From: an uncultured Caulobacterales bacterium
Lineage (GTDB): Bacteria > Pseudomonadota > Alphaproteobacteria > Caulobacterales > Maricaulaceae
Length of the DNA stretch: 49,231 bases
Direction of reading: 5' to 3'
Assembly: GCA_938001915.1 (NCBI GenBank)
Contig: CALLBD010000065.1
Span: 1-49,231 of the forward strand
The notes under the pieces are model-generated. The model made no database searches. It was not told the origin of the DNA and worked only from the letters and a program-made list of their open reading frames with translations. How positions within the stretch are numbered: position 1 is the stretch's first letter; the number at the start of each line of letters is the position of its first letter. Below are positions 40,244-49,231 of the stretch, piece by piece. The translations under genes were made by a program, and so were the position numbers.

Positions 40244-40854
40244 ATTAGGCCTTTAATTTTATTGCGGTCCCCGCCTAGAGGTTGGGCTTTACGTCCTTGT
40301 TTCAACCGTCTTTCTATCGTTGCGAAAGCTGATTTAATATTTGTGTCGGATTCGATGTCGGCATGCATGGTTTCTGGTGCAAAACCAGCCGCTATAATAT
40401 CATCCATCACGGAAATAAGCTTGTCCCAATAACCAGTATCGGACAAAAATACGATAGGTTTGTCGTGTAAATTGAGCCGTTGCCAGCTCATAACTTCAAT
40501 GACTTCTTCGAGTGTTCCAATACCTCCCGGAAGTACAATAAAAGCCTCCGCCAAATCAAACATGCGAATTTTACGCGCGTGCATATCATTGACATATTCA
40601 TGTTCAATGCCAGGAATTGTCCGTTCGATTTCACTCAAGAAGTGCGGGATGATTCCGACAACCTTAGCGCCGCCATCCCGCGCCGCGCGTGCGGTTGCGC
40701 CCATCAAGCCTAGCCCGCCACCCCCATAGATAAGGCTATGACCTCGGCTGGCAATATCTTGGCCGAGTTGCGTCGCAAGATTCATATGGGCTGAATTCAC
40801 GCCGGGTGAGGATCCGCAAAAGACGCAGATTTTGAGTGATGTGGCGTCTGTCAT
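40240..40854 (-). CDS. LOG family protein (TIGR00730, cytokinin-activating type)
   Basis: Rossmann-fold protein of about 204 aa. It begins LKICVFCGSSPGVN (typical start), followed by YGGGGLGLMGATARAA near residues 40-55 and the signature PGGIGTLEEVIEVMSW near 107-122, containing the catalytic Arg/Glu region. LOG proteins split nucleoside 5'-monophosphates to free base and ribose phosphate, with a strict role in bacteria still debated. GGAA is 5-6 nt before the ATG 40854; another in-frame ATG is at 40869. Confidence 0.9.
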   Translation of the reverse strand: MTDATSLKICVFCGSSPGVNSAHMNLATQLGQDIASRGHSLIYGGGGLGLMGATARAARDGGAKVVGIIPHFLSEIERTIPGIEHEYVNDMHARKIRMFDLAEAFIVLPGGIGTLEEVIEVMSWQRLNLHDKPIVFLSDTGYWDKLISVMDDIIAAGFAPETMHADIESDTNIKSAFATIERRLKQGRKAQPLGGDRNKIKGLI

Positions 40855-40906
40855 TTCGTTCCGTTTCATTTAAATGTATAGCGCCTGTAAGTCCTTTTAG
40901 GAGACA

Positions 40907-41917
40907 TTGACCGCTTTGAAAACCTCACCTCAGAGAATGACCCGTGTATTTACGCGGGGGCGGTATATCCTCATTGTTGGATCTGCCTTGCTTTTAGCAA
41001 TCCTGCTATATTTAGCGCTAAGGGTTTCTGGCTCGGCCGACCCGGCGCCTGAGGATGCGCCAAGTAAAACTGAGACGGCGAATGGGTCTATGATTGGCGT
41101 TGAACCCGCAAGCTTCCAACAAATTGCGGAAATTTCTGACGGAAATACGCGGCGATTGCAATTATCTGGACATGCTGAGGCTGGGGCCGTTGTCGTCATC
41201 ACAAATAGAGGTGAGCGCATGCGGCAAGTGCGGGTTGACGAGGGCGGGCAATGGCGGGTGACTTTAGACGTATTGCCAAGCTTGATGGTCTTAAAAGCCC
41301 AGCTTTACCAAACAGAAAATTCTGCGGGTGTGCGGTCAGAGGAAACCGTTTTCCGCTTGCCAGTTCCCCAAACCGATTCCTCAGAAAATGAGGTGGAAGG
41401 GCGCACTGAACCCATTTATAAAACCTCCGCCTTAATTATGGTCACGGCGCCTGGGGGGCCCTCGCGTATTATTCAATCTCCCTTTGGAGGCACACCAAGT
41501 TCGGGTCCGCTGAGTTTAAATGTTATTGATTATGACTACACGGGCGGCGTTATTATCACGGGCTCCTCGTCAATCCCTGGACGGGTTCGGTTGTTTGCAG
41601 AAGACAAGGTCATTGCGGAAACAGGCATTGGCGTGGGCGGCCGATGGAATTCTATTGCAGGGCATTTGCTGCCCGGCGCGAATGTTACCTTGCGCGCTGC
41701 CCTCATTCCTGCGGATGGTACGCCGAACGCGCCTAGCGAACCCGCAATTGTCTCCGTGCCGTTTAACTTTATTCCCCCGCCGGCGGCGGGCGACGATCAA
41801 GACGGAAGCGGGTCGCTATTTGTTAATATTGACCCCTTGCAGTGGCAAATTCGCCGCACGCTCATTGGGGGCGGGGCGCAATCGACGATTATTTATTCGC
41901 CAGAGGCTGCGCAGTAA
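40907..41917 (+). CDS. Membrane-anchored beta-rich protein of unknown function
   Basis: 336 aa; I recognise no named family. A basic N terminus is followed by a transmembrane helix (about residues 20-40), then a disordered acidic linker (40-65). Two or three Ig-like beta modules follow: ISDGNTRRLQLSGHAEAGAVVVITNRG (about 75-101) and YDYTGGVIITGSSSIPGRVRLFAED (about 206-230) share the same pattern of adhesin/carboxypeptidase-type repeats. Related proteins often end in a LysM domain; none is present here. The start is TTG 40907 (AGGAG 3 nt before) or ATG 40937. Its 3' end overlaps the RND gene by 29 bp. Confidence 0.6.
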   Translation: MTALKTSPQRMTRVFTRGRYILIVGSALLLAILLYLALRVSGSADPAPEDAPSKTETANGSMIGVEPASFQQIAEISDGNTRRLQLSGHAEAGAVVVITNRGERMRQVRVDEGGQWRVTLDVLPSLMVLKAQLYQTENSAGVRSEETVFRLPVPQTDSSENEVEGRTEPIYKTSALIMVTAPGGPSRIIQSPFGGTPSSGPLSLNVIDYDYTGGVIITGSSSIPGRVRLFAEDKVIAETGIGVGGRWNSIAGHLLPGANVTLRAALIPADGTPNAPSEPAIVSVPFNFIPPPAAGDDQDGSGSLFVNIDPLQWQIRRTLIGGGAQSTIIYSPEAAQ

Positions 41918-44900
41918 GTTCACGCGTCTGCTTTTGCTCCCGCCAGCGGTCTCTGCGATGTTTAAAGCGTTCCATAATAACGGTGGGCATCGCCAGCATG
42001 ACGGGCGTGACAATCAAAGTCAGGATTGTCGCAAAGCCCAACCCGCAGGCTAGAACATAGGAGATAGGCGCCCAAATCTCAGAGGTGCTTGAGCCCTTGG
42101 TGGAAAATTCACCCGTGAAGATATTGGCTTGCCAGCCTAATATAAGCGGCATGAGGCCGATTACGGTTGTAAGCGTGGTCAGGGAAACGGGCCGTAGGCG
42201 TTGTGCCGCTGTGCGGATCGCGGCATCCACCGCGCCATAGCCTTTACCCAGCAGGCGTTGATAGGTGTCAATCAAGACAATATTATTATTCACGACAATC
42301 CCAGAGAGAGCAATAACGCCCGTGAGGGTCAGAATCATGGATATATAGGGGTATAGCGCCAGACCTAATATTACACCGACCACCGAAAGTATAACGGCGA
42401 AAAGCGTCAGGAAGACATGGTAGAAACTATTAAACTGCAAGAGCAAAATGACGCTCATCATGAAGATGATGGCAAGACCCGCGCCTTTGGCAAAACGCAG
42501 GGCCGCCGCATTTTCCTCGGCTTGCCCGAGGAATTTATAGGTCACGCCGCGCGGTAAATTGGCTTCATTGTCCAGCCAATTTTGCAATTCTTCTGTTTGG
42601 ATGTTCGTGGCGTAATCCTTGGCCGTGTTGCCCTTCACGACATAGAAGGGCGACAAGTCGCGGCGTTCGATTTTATCTTGCCGCAAGACGGGCACACGCG
42701 AAATAACGGAAGAGAGCGGAAGCGGTCCTTGTGTTGTCTGAATGCGCAGGCTGTCCAGTTCAGACAGGCTCCGTGAACCCGCTGGATATCGCAGGCGAAT
42801 GTCTACTTCTTCTTCCGCATCTAAGGGACGATATTGCCCGACAAGCGTGCCTTCGGTGAGAAGGGAAAGCGCGGCCCCAATACGGCTGACGTCCAGGCCC
42901 AGCCGCCCCGCTTCCGTGCGGTCTATGACATATTCAAAATCAACGCCGGGAAGAGGCAGCGTGTCTTCAATGTCGATAATGCCTTCAATGCTCGCCATTT
43001 TCTCGCGGACCTGGAGGGTAACAGCGCGCAAGGCCTCCTTGTCTTCGCTAGAGATTTGAAGCTCAACATCCTTGTTGAGGGGCGGTCCTTGCTCTGTGTA
43101 GGTGATCTCCGTGATGACACCTGGGATACCGTCTGTCACAACTTCTAACTCTTCAATAATCTCTACGACGCTCCGCCGCTCAGAAAAGGGCTGAAGCTCC
43201 GTATAGACTTGAACCACCGTGTCCGTTGGAATTTGCGCAAGGCCGTCAAAGTTAAATCCGCCGCTGGAACCCCCAGCTGTTGTGTAGACAGATTCAATAC
43301 CTTCAACGTCTTGGATTCGATCTTCAATTTCTTTGCCAATTTCCAGCATTTGATCTGGCGTCATATTTCCGCGCGCACGCGCGAGCACATACACTTGATC
43401 GCCAGGGGATTGAGTAAAAAACTCAACGGGTTTGGGCGGCGGCCCTGCCATTTGCGCTTTGAAAAAGATAAAAATCAAAAAGGCCAATAGTCCCATTCCG
43501 CACATGACCAGCCCGGGTATGCGGACCAAAAAGGTTATCATCTTTACATAAACACCTGTGATGCCTGTGACCTTTGAGGGATCGCCATCCCCTGCTAAAA
43601 GCGCCGCATTAGAATTTGGGTTTTCCTTAGGCCGAAACCCCATCATGGCCCCCAAGGTGGGCAGGAAAATAAGCGCCATGAGCGTCGAGGCCGAAAGGAC
43701 ATAAATCATTGTGCGCGGGAAATAGGCCATGAATTTCCCCGTGATGGACTCCCAGAACAGCAACGGAATAAAGGCCGCTAGGGTTGTCGCCGTTGAAGAG
43801 AGCACTGGCCAGAACATGCGCTCACCCGCCAGTTTAAAGGCCTCCAGCCGATGTAGGCCCTCTTCCATTTTTCGGTCGGCGTATTCGACAATAACAATGG
43901 CGCTATCGACGAGCACGCCAACGGAGAGGATGAGTCCAAAAAGGATCATCATATTGATGGTTTCGCTTTGAACAAAGAAGAGGAAAAAAGCGATGAGGAA
44001 GGACGCTGGAATGGCCCAGCCCACGAATATGGCGGAGCGCCACCCAAGGGCCGCAATGCACACGATAAAGACCAATACAACCGCATTAATTATAGAGCTA
44101 GACAGCTCGCTCATCATATCATTGATATAAACCGACCGAGATTGCGTGTAGGAGACATTCACGGTTTTGGGCCAATTCGGGCCCGCCGTAATGTCATCGA
44201 CGAATTGGCGAACACGCTCTGTTGTATCTAAAATATTCTCGCCTTGGCGTTTAGAAACTTCGAGTGAGACGGAGGTTCGTCCGTTAAATCTGGCATGGGA
44301 GCTGATATCCTTATATCCGCGCCTGACCTCTGCAACGTCGCCCAATCTTATTATGCCGCCCGTATCATTGCGGCGAAGAACCAGCGCGCTCATATCTTCG
44401 GGTTTGGTGATAAGGCCGGGGAGGTTGATGTTATATTTGCCTGAATTTGTTTCCAAAACGCCCGCAGGTATGAGCGCGTTATTGCTCGAAATGGCGCGCT
44501 GTATCTCGCCGAATGAAATGCCAAGGCTTTCTATGCGCGCGGGGTCTAAAATAGCCTCTAAAACATTGGTGCGTTCCCCTGTAATTTGGGCCTCTAAAAC
44601 GGAAGGCAGGCTTTCAATTCGGCTTTGAAGGTCTTTCGCCCTGCGTTGTAATTCCCGCTCGGGCGCATCCCCCCAGAGGTTGACAGTGATAATCGGTAAT
44701 TTTGCGGTACTGACTTCCTCGACAATAGGCTCCTGGGCTTCTTGCGGAAACTCGGCGCGGGCTCTGTCGACCTTTTCCAAAACATTTTGCATAGCGAGAT
44801 CAAGGTCGGTGGAGGGCTCGAACTCCAGCGTCACATAGGCGACATTTGTGGCCGCGATACCGTCTAATTGAATTAGTCCGTCAACAGCCTTTAATTCAGT

Positions 44901-45149
44901 CTCTAAGGGACGAATGAGCAGCCGTTCCCCGTCTTCGGGGGAGATACCGGGCAGCACAACGCTGACATTGATAAAGGGCACGGGAATATCGGGTTCTGCA
45001 TCCATCGGCAGGCGTGTCATGGCATAAAGACCGCCAATAACGCAGAAGAGCATAATGCCCAAAGTCATTCGCCAATTGCGGATGGAAAAGCCGACAATAC
45101 CGGACAGGCCTGAGGCCGAAGGCGAGAGGTCTTTGACTTGCATTTTCAT
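41889..45149 (-). CDS. RND efflux permease subunit (HAE1/AcrB-like)
   Basis: Inner-membrane proton-driven pump of 1086 aa. An N-terminal helix (about residues 26-46), the porter domains, and helix bundles (about 340-560 and 880-1070) are seen. GVLVDSAIVIVEYADRKMEEG near residue 410 marks the proton-relay helix with one Asp. The MDAEPDIPVPFINVSVVLPG start is typical of HAE1 proteins. It lies immediately downstream of the adaptor gene (3-bp gap). Substrate cannot be inferred. No outer-membrane factor is in this window. It overlaps the anchored beta-rich gene tail to tail. Confidence 0.92.
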   Translation of the reverse strand: MKMQVKDLSPSASGLSGIVGFSIRNWRMTLGIMLFCVIGGLYAMTRLPMDAEPDIPVPFINVSVVLPGISPEDGERLLIRPLETELKAVDGLIQLDGIAATNVAYVTLEFEPSTDLDLAMQNVLEKVDRARAEFPQEAQEPIVEEVSTAKLPIITVNLWGDAPERELQRRAKDLQSRIESLPSVLEAQITGERTNVLEAILDPARIESLGISFGEIQRAISSNNALIPAGVLETNSGKYNINLPGLITKPEDMSALVLRRNDTGGIIRLGDVAEVRRGYKDISSHARFNGRTSVSLEVSKRQGENILDTTERVRQFVDDITAGPNWPKTVNVSYTQSRSVYINDMMSELSSSIINAVVLVFIVCIAALGWRSAIFVGWAIPASFLIAFFLFFVQSETINMMILFGLILSVGVLVDSAIVIVEYADRKMEEGLHRLEAFKLAGERMFWPVLSSTATTLAAFIPLLFWESITGKFMAYFPRTMIYVLSASTLMALIFLPTLGAMMGFRPKENPNSNAALLAGDGDPSKVTGITGVYVKMITFLVRIPGLVMCGMGLLAFLIFIFFKAQMAGPPPKPVEFFTQSPGDQVYVLARARGNMTPDQMLEIGKEIEDRIQDVEGIESVYTTAGGSSGGFNFDGLAQIPTDTVVQVYTELQPFSERRSVVEIIEELEVVTDGIPGVITEITYTEQGPPLNKDVELQISSEDKEALRAVTLQVREKMASIEGIIDIEDTLPLPGVDFEYVIDRTEAGRLGLDVSRIGAALSLLTEGTLVGQYRPLDAEEEVDIRLRYPAGSRSLSELDSLRIQTTQGPLPLSSVISRVPVLRQDKIERRDLSPFYVVKGNTAKDYATNIQTEELQNWLDNEANLPRGVTYKFLGQAEENAAALRFAKGAGLAIIFMMSVILLLQFNSFYHVFLTLFAVILSVVGVILGLALYPYISMILTLTGVIALSGIVVNNNIVLIDTYQRLLGKGYGAVDAAIRTAAQRLRPVSLTTLTTVIGLMPLILGWQANIFTGEFSTKGSSTSEIWAPISYVLACGLGFATILTLIVTPVMLAMPTVIMERFKHRRDRWREQKQTRELTAQPLANK

Positions 45150-45151
45150 GC

Positions 45152-46267
45152 TTATTGCGAAGCTGCTGGCGGGCCAGCTGCAAGGTTTATGTCGCCGTTA
45201 TCTGTGACCTCCACACGCATGCCCACCGACACGAAATCCTGACCTTCAATGATGATGCGTGTGTCCTCGGGCAGGCCCGTTACCCACATGCCATTTTGAT
45301 CTTCGTCGATGGTCTGAACTTCGGCAAAACGTACAATGTTCTGCGCGTCTACATAACGTACACCAATATTGCCATTATCTGCCAGTGTCAGGATATTGCC
45401 GGGCACTGATTGGGCCATGGTTTTGCCAGATGAAATACGCACGGTGGCCGTGACGCCAGCTTTCAGGGAGAGGGTCGGGTTTGGCACCTGAATTTCAGTG
45501 CGGAATGTTCGGGTTGCGGGATTGGCGCGAGCTTCGATGAAGGTGATTTTTCCTGTCAGCTGTTCACCTGTGGCGAGCGCAATTTCCGCGCTATTACCAA
45601 TTTCAACGCCGCCGACTTGTGTTTCCGTCAGCTGGGCATTTACCTTGAGCGGCGAGAGATCCACGAGCAATCCGCAGGACATGCCTGGCGAAAGAAAGTC
45701 GCCAATCTGCGCGTCTTGGCGTTCCCAAATCCCAGAGAAGGGCGCGCGGATATTGATATTATCCGCTTCAATTTCGGCCTGTTTGAGCATGGCTTTGGCG
45801 CCATCGAGCTGCGCTTCAAATGCGGTTACCCGGCTTTGCGATTGAAAGCCTTTTTCAGCCAGCGTGCGGGCGGCGAGAAGGTCGGCTTCAATTGTCCGTA
45901 AATTTGCCTTGGCCTGATCGACTTGGGCTTGGCGCGCATTTAAATCTTGGCGGCAAATAGTTTGTCCTTTTTTGACGCGTTGGCCCTCCCTGACGAAAAT
46001 TTCCGCGACGAGGCCCAGCGTCTCGGCTTTCAGCATGACTTCTCGGTTTGCGGTCGATTGTCCGTAAAGCTCCATCACATTGGGGTGCTCGCTAGCTATG
46101 ACGCGGCGCACGAGCACAGTTGGCGTGGCTTTGCGGGCTTGCTCTTTGGCGGTGGCGGGCGTGGAGACAGGCAGCGGCGCGGCCTCTCCAGCGTTTTTGA
46201 ACGCGAACCAACAGGCTCCTAACACGATAAGAGCAGCCGCAATAATATAGGACGTGTTGAGTTTCAT
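45152..46267 (-). CDS. RND efflux periplasmic adaptor subunit
   Basis: Membrane fusion protein of 371 aa. It has an N-terminal signal or anchor helix (residues 7-25), a lipoyl half-motif GLVAEIFVREGQRVKKGQTIC near residues 87-107, a coiled-coil hairpin (about 110-165), the second lipoyl half INIRAPFSGIWERQDAQIGDFL near 172-193, and beta-barrel and membrane-proximal domains after that. It couples the permease to an outer-membrane channel. It precedes the permease gene with 2 bp between stop and start. Confidence 0.92.
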   Translation of the reverse strand: MKLNTSYIIAAALIVLGACWFAFKNAGEAAPLPVSTPATAKEQARKATPTVLVRRVIASEHPNVMELYGQSTANREVMLKAETLGLVAEIFVREGQRVKKGQTICRQDLNARQAQVDQAKANLRTIEADLLAARTLAEKGFQSQSRVTAFEAQLDGAKAMLKQAEIEADNINIRAPFSGIWERQDAQIGDFLSPGMSCGLLVDLSPLKVNAQLTETQVGGVEIGNSAEIALATGEQLTGKITFIEARANPATRTFRTEIQVPNPTLSLKAGVTATVRISSGKTMAQSVPGNILTLADNGNIGVRYVDAQNIVRFAEVQTIDEDQNGMWVTGLPEDTRIIIEGQDFVSVGMRVEVTDNGDINLAAGPPAASQ

Positions 46268-46543
46268 AGTGTTCTTACGGTTTTCAACGGGCGAGGAGAT
46301 GACCCGATATCTGTAATCTCATTTCTCGACCGCTACATGCGCCAAATTCCACGGGTTTCGCAAGGGTCAATGACGCAAGACGGCCCATCAGTAATGTATG
46401 TGCTTACCCCTACAGCCCAAAGATGTAAAAAGCTATTTTCTTGACCTGCAAAAATGCCAATCTGATTGTCGAATTCTAAGCTTGCCTTTGCAATTGTCCC
46501 GATTAAGTTGATGCGCTTATGTCGTAAGCTAGGGGAGACTACC

Positions 46544-48076
46544 TTGAGCGATATTTTAGACCAATTGGATGAACGCCGAAAACAGGCTAGACTAGGCGGG
46601 GGAGAGCGGCGCATCGAGTCGCAACATGCCAAAGGCAAGCTCACCGCGCGGGAACGCCTCGAACTCCTCCTCGACCCAGGCAGTTTCGAAGAATTCGACA
46701 TGTTCGTTACCCACCGCTCCACCGATTTCGGCATGGAGAAAAATAAGATGGCGGGCGACGGCGTCGTTACGGGTTGGGGCACCATCAATGGCCGTAAGAC
46801 ATTTGTGTTCGCGCAAGACTTTACCGTATTTGGTGGCTCGCTCTCTGAAACCCACGCTAAGAAAATCAATAAGGTCCAAGAGATGGCCATGCGCCACGGC
46901 GCGCCTATCATCGGCCTGCAGGATTCTGGCGGGGCGCGTATCCAAGAAGGCGTCGCGGCGCTCGCGGGTTATACGGATGTGTTCCAGAATAATATCCTCG
47001 CAAGCGGCGTCATCCCGCAAATCTCTGTCATTATGGGCCCCAGCGCGGGCGGGGCGGTCTATTCACCCGCCCTCACGGATTTTATCTTCATGGTCCGCGA
47101 TAGCTCCTATATGTTTTTGACGGGGCCAGATGTTCTCAAGACTGTGACGAATGAAGTCGTCACCGCCGAGGAGCTGGGCGGGGCTAAGACCCACACGAGC
47201 AAATCCTCAGTGGCAGACGGCGCCTATGATAATGATATGCAGGCCCTGTCGGAAATTCGCCGCCTCTTTGATTTTCTCCCGCTCAACAACCGCAGCGGCG
47301 TACCGAGCCGTCCGTTTTATGACGAGCATGACCGTATCGACGAGAGCCTAAATACGCTCGTCCCAGATAATCCGAATATCCCCTATGATATGAAAGAGCT
47401 GGTGACGAAGCTCGCGGATGAAGGTGACTTCTTTGAAATTCAGCAGGATTTTGCGAAGAATATTCTCTGCGGTTTCATCCGCCTCGAAGGGCAAACCGTT
47501 GGCGTGGTCGCGAACCAGCCTATGGTGCTCGCGGGCTGTCTCGATAGTGATGCCTCGCGTAAGGCCGCGCGTTTCGTCCGTTTCTGTGATTGTTTCGAAA
47601 TTCCGATTTTGACGCTGGTGGATGTGCCGGGCTTCTTGCCGGGAACCTCCCAAGAATATGGCGGCGTCATTAAACACGGCGCGAAATTGCTCTATGCCTT
47701 CGGCGAAGCGACGGTCCCGAAAGTCACCGTCATCACGCGCAAGGCTTACGGCGGGGCCTATTGCGTTATGGCACCGAAACATCTGCGCGGTGATATCAAC
47801 TACGCCTGGCCCAGCGCGCAAATCGCGGTGATGGGCGCAAAGGGCGCGGTAGAAATCCTCCACCGCAAAGACCTCGGCGACCCAGAAAAAATCGCGGCCC
47901 ATACGGCGGATTACGAAGAGAAATTCCTGTCGCCCTTCCGCGCCGCCGAACGCGGTTATATCGACGAGGTCATCCAGCCGCAAAGCACAAGAAAACGCGT
48001 CTGCCGCGCGCTGGCCCTCGCGAAAGATAAAAAGCTAGAGAACCCGTGGAAGAAACATGGGAACTTGCCGCTTTAA
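46544..48076 (+). CDS. pccB: Acyl-CoA (propionyl-CoA) carboxylase beta subunit
   Basis: Carboxyltransferase subunit of 510 aa that transfers CO2 from biotin to propionyl-CoA or a related acyl-CoA. TTG 46544 is chosen: GGGGAG is 7 nt upstream and the product then begins [19 protein letters not shown], the normal N terminus and length. Upstream ATGs at 46466 and 46511 lack ribosome sites. Blocks: [20 protein letters not shown] (about 34-53), [45 protein letters not shown] and [13 protein letters not shown]. The alpha subunit gene follows, but after an AT-rich insertion. Confidence 0.93.
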   Translation: MSDILDQLDERRKQARLGGGERRIESQHAKGKLTARERLELLLDPGSFEEFDMFVTHRSTDFGMEKNKMAGDGVVTGWGTINGRKTFVFAQDFTVFGGSLSETHAKKINKVQEMAMRHGAPIIGLQDSGGARIQEGVAALAGYTDVFQNNILASGVIPQISVIMGPSAGGAVYSPALTDFIFMVRDSSYMFLTGPDVLKTVTNEVVTAEELGGAKTHTSKSSVADGAYDNDMQALSEIRRLFDFLPLNNRSGVPSRPFYDEHDRIDESLNTLVPDNPNIPYDMKELVTKLADEGDFFEIQQDFAKNILCGFIRLEGQTVGVVANQPMVLAGCLDSDASRKAARFVRFCDCFEIPILTLVDVPGFLPGTSQEYGGVIKHGAKLLYAFGEATVPKVTVITRKAYGGAYCVMAPKHLRGDINYAWPSAQIAVMGAKGAVEILHRKDLGDPEKIAAHTADYEEKFLSPFRAAERGYIDEVIQPQSTRKRVCRALALAKDKKLENPWKKHGNLPL

Positions 48077-48110
48077 TGGGTGATACCCCCACATTCGCTT
48101 TCTTGCTTTC

Positions 48111-48185
48111 GTCATCCTCGGCCCCCGAGCCGAGGATCCATCTCGCGTTTTCAGCATGGACCCTCGGGTCAAGCCCGAGGGTGAC
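48111..48185. repeat. Palindromic intergenic repeat (REP/BIME-like)
   Basis: Two hairpin-forming halves: GTCATCCTCGG ... CCGAGGATCCAT, and ATGGACCCTCGGGTC ... CCCGAGGGTGAC. The outer parts are imperfect inverted repeats of each other, with a short central segment. The type GTCATCCTCGGGCTTGACCC is well known as a dispersed palindrome between genes in many alphaproteobacteria. No second copy is in this window. Confidence 0.75.
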
Positions 48186-48221
48186 GGGTGACGAGTGGAT
48201 TGAGTTTGGGAGTTTGGTATT

Positions 48222-49091
48222 GTGAGCGAGCTGCCTACCTTTGATTGGAGTGCGAGGCATACGCGATTGCGATACCAAGCAGTGCTCTCTTCATTGAGCT
48301 TTTTTATGATGTGTAACCTTGGGGTTGAATCTGTGAAGATCCCCGGTTTTGTGACATTCTCTGAAAATCCAAGTCCAGATATCATTGCGCTTTTTTTATT
48401 CGCATTTGCTATTTTTTCTATTTTGAGTTTTGCAATCCAAGACAATTTGGAACGACATTTGCGTCCCATGTATGTGAGTAGAACAAACATGTCTGTTCAA
48501 CAAATTAGGAAAGAGCTAACTCAAAACTCAAATCTTCATAGTAGACTTCGAAAATTTTATGCCAAATTTGAAACGCTTTTCGATGATTTTGAACCGATGC
48601 AAAACACAAATCAACCATGGCGGGGAGAAGAGGAAATTTGGTTTAATGAGTCCGAGTTCGAAGCTGTGGGGGCAGAGTTAAAGTCTTGCAAGAAAGAAGT
48701 AATCGAATCGTTAAATAGGTTTGAAGATAACTTTTCACATTCGAAGCATCATTTTCCGAATTCCCAACCTTTATTTGCAGGCATATTGGCAAAGGTTGTT
48801 CAAATTACCTCAATTCTTGAGACTGTCATTGATGCCCCACATGTTACAAAAGGGGGCATAGAGCATTCAAAGGTAGGTTTTCGATTTAGTGCTCTAAACT
48901 TTGATAGAAAGCCCATCGATCAATTAGTTGAAACCTTTGTTGATTTCGAAGGTGATTTGTCTCGTTTATCTAAAGTCTTGTTTTCATATCGGCTAAAATT
49001 ATTTTTTCAAACGAACTTATTGTCTCTAGTTTTGCCGGTCCTAGTTTCTATTTGTTTCATTCTGTTTGGAGTCTGTAAATGGCTGCGATAA
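48222..49091 (+). CDS. AT-rich membrane protein of unknown function
   Basis: 289 aa; family not recognised. Two N-terminal membrane helices (about residues 19-37 and 53-72), a central cytoplasmic or periplasmic helical region (about 75-250) rich in Glu, Phe, Ser and Asn, and a C-terminal helix (about 262-285). The start is GTG. Base composition is clearly more AT-rich than the carboxylase genes on either side, and codon use differs, suggesting recent acquisition. It lies between the beta and alpha subunit genes and overlaps the alpha start by 13 bp; the ribosome site for the alpha gene lies inside it. Confidence 0.65.
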   Translation: MSELPTFDWSARHTRLRYQAVLSSLSFFMMCNLGVESVKIPGFVTFSENPSPDIIALFLFAFAIFSILSFAIQDNLERHLRPMYVSRTNMSVQQIRKELTQNSNLHSRLRKFYAKFETLFDDFEPMQNTNQPWRGEEEIWFNESEFEAVGAELKSCKKEVIESLNRFEDNFSHSKHHFPNSQPLFAGILAKVVQITSILETVIDAPHVTKGGIEHSKVGFRFSALNFDRKPIDQLVETFVDFEGDLSRLSKVLFSYRLKLFFQTNLLSLVLPVLVSICFILFGVCKWLR

Positions 49092-49231
49092 AAAAACTCC
49101 TCATCGCCAATCGTGGTGAAATCGCGTGCCGCGTTATAAAAACCGCGCGGAAAATGGGCATTGCTACCGTTGCGGTTTATTCCGATGCGGACAAAAATGC
49201 GCTGCATGTGGGTATGGCGGATGAGGCGGTT
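49079..49231 (+). CDS. pccA: Acyl-CoA carboxylase alpha (biotin carboxylase) subunit, partial
   Basis: Only the first 51 residues lie in the window. They read [20 protein letters not shown] and then [25 protein letters not shown], the typical start of biotin carboxylase domains (acetyl/propionyl-CoA carboxylase alpha). GGAG at 49068-49071 is 7 nt before the ATG. It overlaps the AT-rich gene. It pairs with the beta subunit gene upstream to form the carboxylase. Cut by the window end, not by a mutation. Confidence 0.88.
   Translation, partial: MAAIKKLLIANRGEIACRVIKTARKMGIATVAVYSDADKNALHVGMADEAV

Noticed and set aside
46466-46543. Longer N terminus for the carboxylase beta subunit
   Set aside because: TTG 46544 has GGGGAG at 7 nt and gives the usual 510-residue protein; the upstream ATGs lack ribosome sites.
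47348-47983. Long antisense open frame in the carboxylase beta gene
   Set aside because: Shadow of pccB in a GC-rich gene; the sense frame shows every family motif.
48111-48185. Intrinsic terminator after pccB
   Set aside because: The stems are not followed by a T-run, and the sequence matches a known dispersed palindrome type, so it is listed as a repeat; some termination is still possible.

Overview
The window looks like a chromosomal segment of an alphaproteobacterium close to the Caulobacterales/Maricaulales (Hyphomonadaceae-type) group. Evidence: a complete Caulobacter-style Tad/Cpa pilus locus; CtrA-type boxes (a perfect TTAA-N7-TTAA and several near matches); clustered CcrM-type GANTC sites; an SRP RNA with alphaproteobacterial-looking sequence in the order ffs-dnaX-ybaB-recR; and likely leaderless start sites. 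I see no rRNA, tRNA, CRISPR array, insertion sequence or prophage. The assignment rests on gene content and motifs, not on a database search.

Layout. 0-0.9 kb: tyrosine phosphatase. 0.9-14 kb: tight-adherence pilus locus, with two TadE-like pseudopilins and a CpaC-N-like protein on the minus strand, then two Flp pilins, cpaA, cpaB, cpaC, cpaD, cpaE, cpaF, tadB and tadC on the plus strand, and a TPR lipoprotein (TadD-like) on the minus strand. 14-20.3 kb: housekeeping genes (M17 aminopeptidase, MarR regulator with NlpC/P60 hydrolase, membrane cytochrome c, prephenate dehydratase, YHS protein, NudC). 20.3-25.1 kb: SRP RNA, dnaX, ybaB, gamma-glutamyltransferase, recR. 25.1-27.3 kb: DUF6498 protein, a small conserved protein and rmuC. 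27.3-31.4 kb: a five-gene overlapping minus-strand operon led by a GbsR/MarR-type regulator, containing a DUF4166 protein, a membrane/START-like protein and two desaturase-like proteins. 31.6-33.4 kb: a secreted protein of unknown function and an ECF sigma factor without an adjacent anti-sigma gene. 33.4-37.3 kb: gap followed by a divergent PEP-carboxylase-like gene. 37.4-39.7 kb: a photolyase/cryptochrome split into two genes in reversed domain order, followed by a FAD oxidoreductase. 39.8-46.3 kb: free-Met-sulfoxide reductase, LOG family protein, an anchored beta-rich protein and an RND efflux pair. 46.5-49.2 kb: acyl-CoA carboxylase beta subunit, a palindromic repeat, an AT-rich membrane gene of unknown function, and the start of the carboxylase alpha subunit, cut by the window end.

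How the parts work together. The pilus genes form one assembly machine: pilins, prepilin peptidase, secretin, lipoprotein, localisation ATPase, motor ATPase and two inner-membrane platform proteins. CtrA-like boxes near them suggest cell-cycle control as in Caulobacter. The GbsR-led operon looks like a self-regulated membrane-lipid module: its promoter, start codon and an 8-bp inverted repeat overlap within about 45 bp. The most unusual points are the split, order-reversed photolyase operon, the PEP-carboxylase-like protein with a changed catalytic loop, the paired desaturase-like proteins with a non-canonical second histidine box, the five GANTC sites before the MarR/NlpC pair, and the AT-rich gene lodged between the two carboxylase subunit genes.
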